Assembly: GCA_037954015.1 (NCBI GenBank)
Contig: CM075688.1
Coordinates: forward strand, 106,843,986 to 106,907,985
Direction: 5' to 3'
Source of the DNA: Psophocarpus tetragonolobus
Lineage: Eukaryota; Streptophyta; Magnoliopsida; Fabales; Fabaceae
DNA: 64,000 nucleotides
The translations under genes and the position numbers were made by a program. This document shows positions 1-12,434 of the stretch, piece by piece. The stretch's first letter is position 1, and each line of letters opens with the position of its first letter. The notes below the pieces were generated by a model, which was not told the origin of the DNA, searched no databases, and saw only the letters and a program-made list of their open reading frames with translations.

Positions 1-1084
1 TATGCCTCCTTGTCTAGTTAAAGACTTAAAGGATTCCCTCAAATTGAAAAGACTAATAGAAAGTTAATGGGAAATTTGAATTTTCATTAGCAGCTTCTTT
101 GAACTAGGTATCCAAGATATTTCATTATCACGGTAGACTAAGTCAATTAAAAAGAAGAAAAAAAAAGGTAGCATCCATGGACTTTTGTCTTAGATCAATC
201 TAGATGCATATAATAGATTAATAAATTCATGAAGAGGAACTTATGCTACTTAGGTTTTAACTTGACGAGAATAACTAAGCAAATGTTACATATAAAAGCC
301 AAACAAAATATAAGTTGGTCATCCAAATAATTAAGAAAAATTTAATCCTTTCACAGGAATAGATAGTTATATATATCGTCCTAATGAACTTTTCTAACAC
401 GTTCTCCTAATTTTTCATAAGAAGTGTCAAATACCTTTTAATTATTTTTTTGAAAAAAAAATACATTATATGGTTATTCATTTCTGCTAATCTAAATCAC
501 TCTACGTGTTTAATAATTAACAGACCCCAACTTACATATGCAAACACACCGGCCCACAGTAGTTGGCCAAGAACTAAGAAACCAACCAACCCCTTTTTAT
601 TAATATTCCGAACTATGGGTAAAATATTCAAAATATTTTGCTCCTTTCGTTTATTAATATTTAATACCACAGGTAATCTTGTATCTCTTTATTTGAAAAA
701 CATGTAAGTATTATATATCGAAAACTGAAATTTAAAAACAATTTTAGGTGAATTTATGGGAATTGGTGGATAATTTGGAGTTTCTGGTAGTTAACATCAA
801 CACAGCGACAGAGTTGAGGTGTATATATTTAGTACTAGTTGTATTTGAAGAAAGTAAGAGAAGAGAAAAGATATAAATTAAGATGATAAGAAAGAAAAAA
901 GAGAGAAGAAAAGAAAGGGAGTGGTTGTGGGTTGTGGGTTGTGTGCCCCTGACTCCGTCTAACACCTCCATCTTCCTTTCACCCTCGCTTTACGTCACTG
1001 ACCACTTTGATTGAGAAACGCAAACCTCCTTACCCATAAACTCATCGGTTAGACACTTACAGTTACAAACTCTTCAACCTCAGA
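1..1084. other. Upstream flank and 5' leader of the VSR gene
   Basis: No gene is recognisable here. The sequence is A+T-rich. A purine-rich tract at about 850-925 lies just before the VSR start, and a GC-richer stretch runs from about 930 to 1084. The last part is probably promoter and 5' UTR of the gene starting at 1085, judged only by position. Short open frames at 450-707 (+) and 744-971 (-) have low-complexity translations and look like chance. Confidence 0.5.
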
Positions 1085-4000
1085 ATGAAACCGCGCCTCC
1101 TTCTGCCTCTCTTTGCGCTCTCTCTGTTCCTCGTTGACGCGCGCTTTGTGGTGGAGAAGAGCAGCATCACCGTGCTTTCCCCGCATAAGCTCAGGACCAA
1201 GCGCGATGGCGCCATCGGAAACTTTGGTCTCCCCGACTACGGAGGATTCATCGTTGGCTCAGTCGTCTATCCCGCCAAATCCTCCCACGGCTGCACCGTC
1301 TTCGACGGAGATAAGCCCTTCAAGTTTCAGGCTTATCGTCCCACTATTCTTCTCCTCGATCGTGGAGGTACCTTCCCTTCCCTTCATCACTTCATTCTAC
1401 TATACACTACCTTCCTTTTTCATTAATTTCTTCGCCTAACAATACGGGAAAAAAGGAACAAAAACTATATCTTGCCCTTTCCTTTTTTTACTCTTACTCA
1501 CTGCAACTCCTTTGTTCATAATTAACTCCCTCTTTACTTGTTCTGTTCCCGTTACCAACTTACTTAGGCTGCTTAATGTTTTCAAAACTATTTTTAGGAC
1601 ACAAAACTATATAAAAAATTTAACACAATCTTCCATAAATTTTAAATTATTTTTTACTTTTTACCATTTTATTTTTTATTTTTCTGAAAAAAAAAAGGTA
1701 AGAGCATTCTCTAAAAAAAATTATTAAATAATCTCCTACCATCATTTATTTCTTGATTATCATCCATCACTATATAACATATAATTATTAAATAGTTATA
1801 TGTTGCACAGTTTGGTTGGAATATGATTCAAGACAACTAATGAAAATGCATAGATTTAAGAATTTTGAGGTTTAATAAATTTAGTAATTTTAGTTCTTTC
1901 TAAAATACTACAATAATTAAATTACTTTTTTTATAATAAGTCAAAAGTTTTAACTGTTACATTAATCTAATAATCTAAAATAAAATAAAGTTACCAATTG
2001 CAAAATCAATGAATGGAAATCCGAGACGATCATTTAATATTGAGGGAGATTTCCACCGTACATTTTTTTTTTTATAAATTTCCATCAATCAGAGCATTTT
2101 TTTGAAGTATATGAAAAACTTATATATTAGTTAAAATTAATTTGAAAAAAGTGCTGCATCTTTTAAAAAATTTTATAATTTTTTTGAATTTTTTATTTAT
2201 CTATTTTTCTTAGAACACACATTAATTAAATGCTTATAGAATAAAGATATTCCCGTTAGATTCCTCCATAAGTATTCATAGTAGAAGAAAATTATCTTAT
2301 GCATTTAGAAAAATTAATATGAAAGGAATTTTATACAATAACTTATAAGTACTTATCACGTAAGTACTTGTTTTGTTTTTTAATAATTGAAGAGGAAAAT
2401 AAGGTTAAACAATTTTCATATTGCAAGTTATTTTTTAAAATATTTATTGAAATAAGCTGAAGAATTTATGGACATGTAACTAGCTATTTTTCCTTTCAAA
2501 AACAAATCTTATGCTATTTTTACTAGCTAAATAAGCTCTTGCAAACAAGTGTTTTTATGATTTTTTAATGAATATTAAAGCAACAAAAAGGGCTAATCTT
2601 AACATTTTCGTAGGAGCTTCAAGCATCCATATTCTGTCATTATTCTTCAAATCCAATTTTTGTGACGCTTACTGGGAAAGTTATTTGCACCTGTAGAGTG
2701 TTATTTTGCCTTGAAGGTTTGGCATGCCCAAGTGGCAGGTGCTGCAGCAGTTTTGGTGACTGACAGCATTGATGAGTCTCTGATAACCATGGATTCTCCT
2801 GAGGAGAGCTCTGATGCAGATGGCTACATAGAGAAAATTGAGATTCCATCAGCTCTGATAGAGAAATCATTTGGTGATATGTTGAAGGATGCTTTGAATA
2901 ACAAAGATGAAGTTTTGCTAAGAATTGACTGGAGAGAGTCAGTACCTCACCCTGATAACAGGGTTGAGTATGAGTTCTGGACCAACAGCAACGATGAATG
3001 TGGAGCTCGTTGCGATGAACAAATGAATTTCGTGAAGAATTTCAAGGGTCATGCTCAGATTCTTGAGAGGGGGGGTTATACCTTGTTCACTCCACACTAT
3101 ATAACTTGGTTTTGTCCACCTCCGTTCGTTCTCAGCAGTCAGTGCAAGTCTCAATGTATAAACCATGGCAGATATTGTGCCCCGGATCCAGAGAAGGATT
3201 TTGGAGAGGGATATGAAGGAAAGGATGTGGTGTATGAAAATTTGAGGCAGTTGTGTGTCCATAGAGTTGCCAATGAGAGCAACCGTTCATGGGTATGGTG
3301 GGATTATGTGACTGATTTCCATGTCAGATGTTCTATGAAGGAGAAAAGATACAGCAAAGATTGTGCTGAACAAGTCATGAAATCATTAGGTAAATACTAC
3401 TTTTTGATGATGCTGTGCATCAATTCTGTTGTTTTCTCTCTTCTTTTGTTGACGTTTAATCCTAAAACTCTACAGATCTGCCTATTGATAAAATTAAGAA
3501 ATGCATGGGTGATCCTGAAGCGGATGTGGAGAATGAGGTGCTAAGGAACGAGCAGCAAGTCCAGGTCAAATATTTAATTAATATTTATAGCTATGTCTTT
3601 AGAAATATTAAGAAAAAGTAGTGAACAGTCATCAAACAATAAAGGCTACCTTATAAAATGCAGCAGCAAATCCAGGAGATTATATAATTCTATAATTTAT
3701 ATACTTTTGTTTCATTTGTGATATTCAGATTGGTAGAGGATCTCGCGGAGATGTCACCATCTTGCCAACATTGGTTATAAACAATGTCCAGTATAGAGGT
3801 TACTTACTTAAATACCTACATGTATTCAAGTATATTCTAGAATCATGCTTTTACCGATCCTAAATTATGCATATGAATGACCTATGCATTCTATTATTGA
3901 ATTTGGCAATCACATTTAGTTGTCCTATTTTCTGAGTTTATAGTTCAAGGGCAAGAAAAAAGGGCTCGTTTAGAACTTCTTTAGTTCTCTCTGATTTGCG

Positions 4001-6537
4001 CGCTTCTCTGTGAACCTCTTCCATTCCTTTAGCTCTTGTCTGTATATTATTGACTTTATTCGTTTTTTTCTCAGTTGATTGGTTAACTGAATTTCTAAAT
4101 CTGTTATTGGTATAATGTAGTGGATGTATATGTTACATGCCAACTTCAACTATTCTTTATAAGAATATAATAATTGGTAATTTGGTATATCAGAATTCTG
4201 AAGATTTTATTTATCTTGTCTAAAGGAAAATTGGAGAGGACTGCTGTACTGAAGGCTGTATGTTCTGGATTTAAGGAGACTACTGAACCTTCAGTTTGTT
4301 TAAGTGGAGGTTAGTGTGCTTGATATTGTGTTGTGTGAATTTCCTGATGATTGATTCTTCTAGTTTAAAAATCTTCCCTGCAATATTCTAAATTTTACCT
4401 CGTGGTTTGTGTTTATCAGAAGTTGAGACTAACGAGTGTCTTGAAAGAAATGGAGGGTGTTGGGAAGACAAAAGGGCTAACGCAACTGCTTGCAAGGTAT
4501 AATATCAATTTTCTATTCCCAACCCCCTGCCAAAGTTAGAATCATTAGTCATATATCATGGTCCATGTGTGTCAGTGTCTGCAAACTAAGCCTTTATACT
4601 TTTTTCAGGATACATTCAGAGGAAGAGTTTGTGAGTGCCCTGTTGTGAACGGTGTTCAGTACAAGGGTGATGGTTATACAACATGTGAAGGTATGCATAT
4701 TAAGAAGATCCCTCTTGCTTGTTATTTTAGAATATCAAAATATTATTCTCTCTTTTCTCACAAGATGCATGGCTATGGGACCCAGAAATTAAAACATTTC
4801 CTCTATGATTTGGAAGTCATCCTAGATGCAATTTTAATGTCAGATGATTGATAAATTTCATTTCATATTGTAATCCAAAATTCCACATACAATTGCATGT
4901 TTACTGATAGTTAAACTACAATGAGAACATCAGTAGAGCCTCTTCTCCCTCTAAACATTCTTATATGCGAGCTAGATCGTTTTACTTCAGAAAAAATGTG
5001 AGGGAAATTGGAATTCAAGTTGAACATTTTGGGGAATTACTATTTATTTCTTAATGATTATGTGGTTAATTTCCACTTTATTTTATAGGCTCTGCCATTG
5101 TAATGAAAAGATCTGTTTTCAGTATTACCTATGACTGCCGTGTAATGAAAGGATCTGTTATTCAGTTATAAGCAAATCATCTATTCATTTTGAGGATACT
5201 ACTAATTTCTTGTGGATAAGGACAATTCCGTATTGGGCTGCTATGGTATAACTTTTAGACAAATCTTTTGAAAGATATAAAAGCCCCCATTTCAGTATTG
5301 CTAGAACTGAGTTATTCAGTATTACGTATGACTACTGTGGAGTAAATTTATAAAGCGTCCAATATCTAAAGATGGGTTAATGTATATTTAGAACCAGCAA
5401 ACTATTTAAAAAGACTTTGCATGGTCCCCAATAAGAGGACAATTGTTTTACTTCTATACTTAAAGTCAAAGTAATATTCTCCTTTTCACGATGTTGCTGA
5501 GGTTTATATTATTTTCATTATTTGACAGCTTTTGGACCTGCAAGGTGTTCTATAAACAATGGTGGTTGTTGGTCAGAAACCAAAAATGGACTAACTTTCT
5601 CAGCTTGCTCAGTTCAGTTCTACTAACCTAGTCTTCATTTTTTCTTCTGCTTATTGTAAAAAATTATTCTATCATTTTCCGTGACATTTCTCGAGCTAAC
5701 TGAATTCCCTTCTGTGTAAAGGATTCCAAGGTAAATGGCTGTCAGTGCCCAGTTGGGTTTCATGGGGATGGTACTAATAAATGTGAAGGTAACATTTATT
5801 TTTGCTGTGGCAATTAAAAACATTTTGTTATTTCGTTTATAAGATCAATTTTATAAATCTATTTAAAAACTTATCTTTTGATCTTATGCAGATATTGATG
5901 AATGTAAGGAACGAAGTGCTTGTCAGTGTGATGGCTGCAGCTGCAAGAACACTTGGGGTAGTTACGATTGTAAATGCAAGGGAAATCTTCTATATATAAA
6001 GGAACAAGATGTTTGTATAGGTAAGATATTAAAGTTAATCTAGTGCTATTATGCCTATTGACAAAATTCATGATCCCACCACCATAACAAGTCGCGCACA
6101 TCCTAGATTGACAATAATATATTTTAAACTACTCTTCTTGTCTAGATCTAACTGAAATTTTCTAAAGACGATTCAGTTTGTTCATGATTAAAATTTTTCT
6201 TTTTATCAAGCAGAAAGAAGTGGATCAAGATTTGGACGCGTCCTTGCCTTTGTGGTCATAGCAGTTGTTGTTGGCGCTGCTCTAGCTGGCTACGTGTTCT
6301 ACAAATACAGGCTCAGGGTAAGCCTAATTCATTCTCAGCTACAGATAATGTTAAACATCGTTCATGTTAAATAGCACATCCAAATTATCACCATATTAAA
6401 TTACATTTGTTTCTTTTTTGTAGTCTTACATGGACTCCGAGATCATGGCTATCATGTCACAATACATGCCACTGGACCAGCAAAATAATGTAGTTCATGC
6501 TGAAGCTCAGCCTTTAAGACAACAAGGCACCGTGTAA
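1085..6537 (+). CDS. VSR: Vacuolar sorting receptor (BP-80/VSR family), 12 exons
   Basis: This is a type I membrane receptor that binds sorting signals of soluble vacuolar cargo in the Golgi/TGN and prevacuolar route. Exons: 1085-1367, 2697-3389, 3476-3564, 3729-3798, 4226-4309, 4420-4496, 4609-4690, 5529-5611, 5722-5788, 5892-6020, 6214-6317, 6424-6537. All junctions are GT-AG and phases agree, giving 624 aa, the usual family length. In order there is a signal peptide (about 1-19), a protease-associated domain (about 50-160), a Cys-rich central region, and three EGF-like repeats (about 408-552). The third EGF repeat begins DIDEC, as in calcium-binding EGF. A membrane helix follows (about 562-583), then a short cytosolic tail with the Tyr sorting motif YMPL at 601-604. 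The start is the first Met of a clean signal peptide. Introns 1 (1.3 kb) and 7 (0.8 kb) are longest. The family assignment is firm; the exact paralogue number is not resolved. Confidence 0.95.
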
Positions 6538-7857
6538 GGTAGTCATTTATTCATATCTCCTCGCTTTTAACTAAGGACAAAATTTCGATGCAAATCTTCC
6601 AATGTTTGGGTGTTATTCTCCCTAGCAGAATTAGTGGTGTACTTTTATAATTCGTATACTAAAAAGTCTGCATTAAATGTTAACATAAGTTCTCTAGAAG
6701 AAACTTTAATTTTGTAATAAAAACACCTAAGGAACTACATCCAAGTTGTCCTTTGACTAATTTGCTAGATTTCAAAATTGAGACAGTTTGTATGGAGAAC
6801 AACAATATTCTTATTTTTTCCATTTTCTGTATTCTGCCTGCAGGCATACATAATAAGCTAAAAATAGTCAAAGGAACCCGCTGTACTGTAGAATCCACTT
6901 GAGAGATGGATTATAAACAGGACTGGCTATATGGATTTGAATCCATTTGACAGAGAAGGAAGCTCAGCAGTACTTTACTGTAGGATAATTATGTGAACAT
7001 TGCAATGCATATCAGAAATTTTCTACAATTTCCAGTTTTCACAGTTTGTAAATAGAACTTTTGAGATGTACATGTACACCTTAGATAGAGAATAAGAATC
7101 CGTGTGATGTTGAAGCATACCTTATGACAACATTGATTGATTGCAAAAGTTGCCAATACAAGGCATCACTCTGATTGGTCTGTGTGGCCTACAATATAAT
7201 CTGCAGTTCACCAATAGAACATTTCACCAATCAAATCTGCTCAAAGTTTTCTTGAATCTATCACGTGATTTTCGACGTCTCATCTTTTAGTCCGTGTTGC
7301 AGCAATATATCAAGGTTTTATATACCTTTACAAAAAAAAAAAAAAACTATACAGGGATGAGAATAATCCTTATATATGTGGATACCATCTTTAATCCATT
7401 ATTTTGACAGATAGTTGTGACAGGGTATAGGAACAAATTTGACTCTTTAAAGTACATGAAACTAGTATAAGGGAGTTTACGAATCCAGATTAATCCTTCA
7501 TTTGAATCAATTAAGCTAGTTTCAGGTTTTTTCTTTTTTTTTGCATTCCCCATTTTTCTTTTTACACCCCTATTTTTAAAATTCCAAGTTGTCCCAGCAT
7601 TTTAAGCTATAACGAAAAAATAGTTATAATTAATTAAAGAGTTATACTTATCTAAAAGGCAAAAAATGTACTTTAGATGATAAAATTTCATAATCAGGAT
7701 CTGTCATCAATACAATAATTTTAAAAATCAGGAACAAAATATAAAAAAAATAATAAAATAAAAAACACAAAGTGCAATTAAGTATTATTATTATTTAATC
7801 TAGTATTTTCTCCAATTCAATTATCGGTTAATTTTAAAAACATTGATTTGCTTTTAA
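6538..7857. other. 3' flank of VSR
   Basis: This should hold the VSR 3' UTR and spacer up to the copia LTR. There is an A-run at about 7331-7345 and A+T-rich sequence after 7550. I see no coding exon or clear repeat boundary. Confidence 0.45.
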
Positions 7858-8090
7858 TGAAATATGAGAGAATTTTGTGTCTAACATATAATGAGTCCTC
7901 ATACATATTTTGTTATCAAGACCATATCTCTGCAATATCCCTAAGATTGTGCCTATAATATACAGCTTGATCAAAGGTATAATAAATCAACATTAATATG
8001 GCTTACAGAATAAAAAGAAATAAGGTAAGTGCGTACAAAAAATATATACAACATAGGTAAATGCGTACAAAAGATATATGCAATATAACA
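7858..8090 (-). repeat. copia-1 3' LTR
   Basis: It matches the repeat at 11704-11942 along most of its length, with substitutions and small indels. For example, a short insertion is present only in the right copy near 11840. Its internal side adjoins the polypurine tract on the minus strand. Confidence 0.85.
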
Positions 8091-8101
8091 TTTATTCCTT
8101 A

Positions 8102-8469
8102 TTATCTCCCTTCAAGGTGGTGCATGTGGAGTCCAAATGTCCAACTTGCCAAGTAAATAATAAAATTGTGTTGTTCCAAAGCTTTTGTAAATGTATATGC
8201 AAGTTGTGTTTGAGTGGGAACATAAGATAGCTGTAAATTTTGACGTACAATCTCATCACGGATGAAGTGACAATCTATGTAAATATGTTTGGTATGCTCA
8301 TTAAAGAAAAAATTATTTGCAATATGCAATGCAACTTATTGTCACAATAGAGATATATAGGCATGGAATGCGTGACCCCAAGACTAGAAAGAACACCTTT
8401 GATCCATTTCAATTCACATGTGGTACTAGTCATTGAATGATACTCAACTTCAGCAGATGAATGGGCCAT
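8102..8469 (-). pseudogene. copia-1 RNase H fragment
   Basis: Two overlapping minus-strand frames encode the C-terminal RNase H block of copia pol. The first starts MAHSSAEVEY, like the usual SSAEAEYR motif. It continues through a segment around YLYCDN, and the other frame carries HTKHIYIDCHFIRDE and a TQLAYTFTKAL segment. The frame change between the two shows a disabling indel. Confidence 0.85.
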
Positions 8470-8891
8470 TGTTTGTTGTTTTTTAGTTTTCCAAGAAATG
8501 GGAGAATGCCTTAGAAAGACAACCTATCCAGAGAGAAACCTACGAGTAAGTGGGCATGCGGCCCAGTTAGAGTCACACCAACCATAAAGTTGAAGATCGC
8601 AATGACTATCCAAAAGGATTCCTTGTCCAGGATTGCATTTGAGATATCTACCCACTCGCAAGGCAGCTTTCCAGTGCTTTGTTCATGGTTGTTGCATGAA
8701 CTGGGAAAGTATATGGATGTAATATGATAGTTCAGGTCTAGTGCAACATAGGTAAATGAGGCACCCCACCAACCAGCAATAGCAATTGGGATTAGTAAGA
8801 AGTTCGTTATTAGCAAGAGCAAGATGACGATTCTATTCGATTGGAGTACTTGTCGGTTTCGCACCAAGTAACCCATCCTTGCCAATAATAT

Positions 8892-9688
8892 CTAAAACAT
8901 ATTTTCTTTGACAGAGAAAATACCTATAGGAGATCTGACAACTTCCACTCCTAAAAAATATTTCAACTTGCCCAAATTTTTCATATGAAAGCATCTGCTC
9001 AAGTAATCCTTGAAATGTTGTATGGAATCATGATCATTTCCACATATAATCAAATTATCAACATACGCTATAACCACCAATTGTATGCCTTTATCATGAA
9101 TGGTGAACAAAGAATAATCAGAGTAAGACTACTGAAACCCATATTCCTGGAGAGCCCATGATAGTTTGGCAAACCAGCGGTGAAGGGCTTGCTTTAACCC
9201 ATACAGTGACTTGCGAAGTTTACAAACCATACCTGAATCAAATGGGTGAAAGCCAGGTGGGAATTTCATGTAGACCTCTTCTTGTAAATCACTATGTAAG
9301 AAGGCATTGTGAGCATCCATCTGGTGAAGTTCCTAACTTTTTGCAGTAGTCACGCTAGAACAATTCGCACAGTGACCATTTTTGCCACTGGAGCAAAAGT
9401 TTCATTATAATCAATGCCTTTAATTTGATGATTTCCAAGAATAACCAATCGAGCTTTAAACCATTCTATGGTAGCATCAGATTGATACTTAATTTTATAG
9501 ACCCACTTGCATCCCAATGCCCTTTTATTTGCTGGTAGAGGGCATATTGTCCATGTATTATTATTATCTTCAAGTGCTTGTCTTTCATGTTGCATTGCTG
9601 ACCGCCATCTACTACCTTTTACTACTTCCGCAAATGTCACAAGGTCTTTCTCAGTTGTCACACACGTAAGAAACCTACGATACTTCAT
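8892..9688 (-). pseudogene. copia-1 reverse transcriptase fragments
   Basis: Three minus-strand pieces cover the RVT_2 domain. 9350-9688 contains KRALGCKWVYKIKY and ends in the FAPVAKMVTVR region. 9129-9320 contains MDAHNAFLHSDLQEEVYM and SLYGLKQA. 8892-9110 contains the catalytic-type YVDN motif (usually YVDD) and LGKLKYFLGVEV. Stops and frame changes separate the pieces, so no active enzyme is encoded. Degraded sequence from 8511 to 8891 continues towards RNase H. Confidence 0.88.
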
Positions 9689-10130
9689 GAAAATTTGTCA
9701 TAGTTAGCATAATTAGCAATAGGATATAACACCTTTGATTGTTGTTGTGGAGTGGGTGAACGAAGAAATAGGCTCATTGATGTGTGTTCTGTATTGGTCA
9801 TGTAATCTCAAAGCTTTACTAAAGGAACTTTAATGCACTTGCCTCGCCCAAACTGCTCCTCATTTTCTTGTTGTGCATAAATTCCAACATCAATTATAGC
9901 ATGTTGTGCATCCTCTAGGCTGGCATCCCCGTTTTACGTCAACATGTGTTTTACTGCTTGTCACTTCAATGGGCACAAGCTGCTCATTATGAGCATTTTC
10001 AGTTTCAGAATCGATCTCTGCATCTAGTATGTTGATGGTTTTCTTACTACTGGTCTTGACCATGTTTTCTCGAAAAGGGAATTCACCTAAAAAAAATCAA
10101 CATCTCTTGATACAAAATAAGTGTTGGTAT

Positions 10131-10755
10131 CTAGGTCAAATAATTTTCATCCTTTCTTTCCATGTAGGTAACCCACAAAAACACATTTTTTGCTTCTAGT
10201 GGCAAATTTATCTTCCTTCCTTCCTTGATTATGAGCATAACAGAGAAATCCAAAGACTCTAAGATGATCATAAGATGGTGGTTTCCCATTTGCACCTCAT
10301 AAGGAGTTTTTCCATTCAGCAATGATGTTGGTGTCCTATTTATCAAATATCTTGCAGTCAAACTACATTTACCCTAGAAAGAAACAGGAAGATTACCTTG
10401 AAATTTCAATGCTCGAGGCACATTGCGTATATGTCTATGTTTCCTTTTGACTCGTCCATTTTGTTGAGGCATTCTTATGCATGATGTTTGAAACACAATT
10501 TCACATTCAAGAAATTGTGTTCTTAAACATGTAAATTTCGTTATCACTTCGAATCATCTTAACCTATTTTTCATATTGTATTTCTATTAATGCAATAAAG
10601 TTCATTAAGACACGAGAAGCTTCCTTTTTATCTAACAACAAAAATATCCAAACTGCTCGAGAATAATCATCCACTATAGTAAAAAAATAGTAAGCACCAT
10701 AAGAAGAAGGAGTTTTATAGGGCCTCCATAAGTCACAATGAACCAATTCAAACAC
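10131..10755 (-). pseudogene. copia-1 integrase fragments
   Basis: 10564-10755 encodes an integrase core start with VHCDLW and FTIVDDYSRAVWIF, which supplies an expected catalytic Asp region. 10131-10361 encodes a downstream part with ARYLINRTPTSLL. Between them the frame is broken by several stops. The zinc-binding region normally upstream of the core is missing. Confidence 0.82.
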
Positions 10756-11703
10756 TACGTCCCTATTATTGCCCTTTCATGCGAGCAACTCCTTTTTCCT
10801 TCATGGTGTGGCCCATCACCCCACCAATTTGGATATCTAACAAGTTGGAAACAACTCATGGTGTCATAACCTGCCTTATTGTAATTCGAACAGACTAAAC
10901 CTTTGTCTTTGGTATCTCCATGCCCTTTCATCCTTCCACTAGTTTGCATAGCCAAACCAACAATATTTGTTCGTTCTTCCTTGGTTCTAGTAATGGCCTT
11001 TACATGTTCTTCTTGTATCAAAGTGACATACACTTTATTCAATGATGGTAATGGATCAGTTGCGAGAAGTTTTGAGTGAACTGTTCTATACAAACCATCG
11101 TCTAGTCCCATCAAGAATTGATGTACCTTTTCTTCTTCCCTTCGTTTTTCTAACGTTGCCTTAATATCACATTTGCACCCTTCATATGTGCATGTTCGTA
11201 TCTGTTGGTAATTTCCCAACTCGTCCCACAATGTTTTCAGCTTTCCATTGTAGTTCACTATGGTCATCCCTTCTTGTTTACATTCAGCCAATTCCTATTT
11301 CAGTTGTTGAATCTTTGATCCGTTCACAACTGAAAATCGCTTTTTAATGTCATCTCATAATTCCTTTGCTTTTTCCATATAGAAAATAGTAGAACGCAAA
11401 GAAGCTTTTATCGTGTTTAAGATCCAAGATACCACCATAGATTACACGTCCACCAATCCTCAATTTCTGGTAAGTTTTCATTTGGTTGCCTTATGGTGCT
11501 GTCCACGAACCCCATTTGCGTCATGCACGTAGCGAGGTTCTCACAGTCTTTGTCCATTCTTTCATAATATTCACCCCGCAATTGAACTTGGGTGATTATG
11601 CTTCCTGGATTATCATTTGAATTCAGATCATATGGAGATGACATCTTTCCCATCACCTCGGGTCTTTTCACATATTTCTCTTTCTCAAAACTTGATACCA
11701 TAA
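10755..11703 (-). pseudogene. copia-1 gag fragments
   Basis: The N-terminal gag motif with DNPGSIITQVQLRG lies in 11417-11703, and the UBN2-type gag body lies in 10755-11291 (YNGKLKTLWDEL, VHQFLMGLDDGLY). A zinc knuckle is recognisable but has lost its second Cys (CSNYNKAGYDTMSC). The end of gag runs directly into integrase at about 10755. Confidence 0.82.
11691..11700 (-). other. copia-1 primer-binding site
   Basis: On the minus strand this reads TGGTATCAAG, three bases inside the 5' LTR. Its first eight bases equal the usual initiator-Met tRNA primer-binding sequence of copia elements. It fixes the minus orientation of the element. Confidence 0.75.
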
Positions 11704-11942
11704 TGAAATATGGGAGAATTCTGTGTCTTATTAACATATAATGAGTTTCCATATATACACGATACCTTGATATATTTTGTTATCAGGATTCATAAACATA
11801 TCTCTGCAATATCCCTAAGATTGTGCCTATAATATCTCCCTATACAACTTGATCAAAGATACAACAAATCATCATTAATATGACTTACAGAATAAAAAAA
11901 AAAGTAAGGTAAGTGCCTACAAAAGATATATGAAACATAACA
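11704..11942 (-). repeat. copia-1 5' LTR
   Basis: This is the right-hand partner of the LTR at 7858-8090, adjacent to the primer-binding site and so the 5' LTR of the minus-oriented element. About 490 bp of A+T-rich spacer with no visible gene separates it from the HD-START stop codon. Confidence 0.85.
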
Positions 11943-12434
11943 TTTATTCCCTATTAACTTTACTAATGTATTTTAGTGGGAATTATATTTAATAAATGAA
12001 CCACTTTAATTATCTTTTCACTTGCACGATGTCTTCACTTTTTTAGTTTTTAATAATAAGCTATACATTTCATTCATAAAGGAGACAAACAACAAGAATA
12101 AGGTGTGCCCCTTATTATACCTATCAACAAACCGATGATTACATTAGACACCAGGCACGAAATTAAACATGTCTATCCTAAGCATGGTGACACCATAGAT
12201 GCCTTACCAATTACCTCCCACCATTACTCACACAACGTATATATGATGGACACAGAAACTAATAATGAACAAACATAAAACTAAACACAAATCTCTTCCA
12301 CATATTATTCACAAACTAAACTTCCATTATTTGAAATAAGTTTGCATAACTTATAACAAGGAGTCCAATTTATAAAAAAAAACCAACAAATTAACACCAT
12401 CCATCTTGTTGCAAAGATACCTCGCCAAAAGAGA

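Larger units (their letters stand above)
7858..11942 (-). mobile_element. Defective Ty1/copia LTR retrotransposon (copia-1)
   Basis: Two diverged direct repeats of about 235 bp (7858-8090 and 11704-11942) begin TG and end CA. They flank gag-pol remnants that read on the minus strand. Next to the right-hand (5') LTR, after a 3-base spacer, is a primer-binding site TGGTATCAAG like the start of the initiator-Met tRNA complement. A purine-rich tract adjoins the left-hand (3') LTR. The order gag, integrase, reverse transcriptase, RNase H is that of copia elements. All parts carry stops and frameshifts, and the protease plus the integrase zinc region are missing. LTR divergence points to an old insertion. 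It lies between the VSR 3' end and the 3' end of the HD-START gene. No convincing 5-bp target duplication was found. Confidence 0.9.

Noticed and set aside
8511..8885. Open frame with membrane-like hydrophobic residues
   Set aside because: It is a shifted frame over decayed copia-1 pol sequence. RT/RNase H similarity lies in other frames on both sides.
7850..11950. 5-bp target duplication for copia-1
   Set aside because: The flanks (TTTAA and TTTAT) do not match convincingly, and A/T richness makes chance matches likely.
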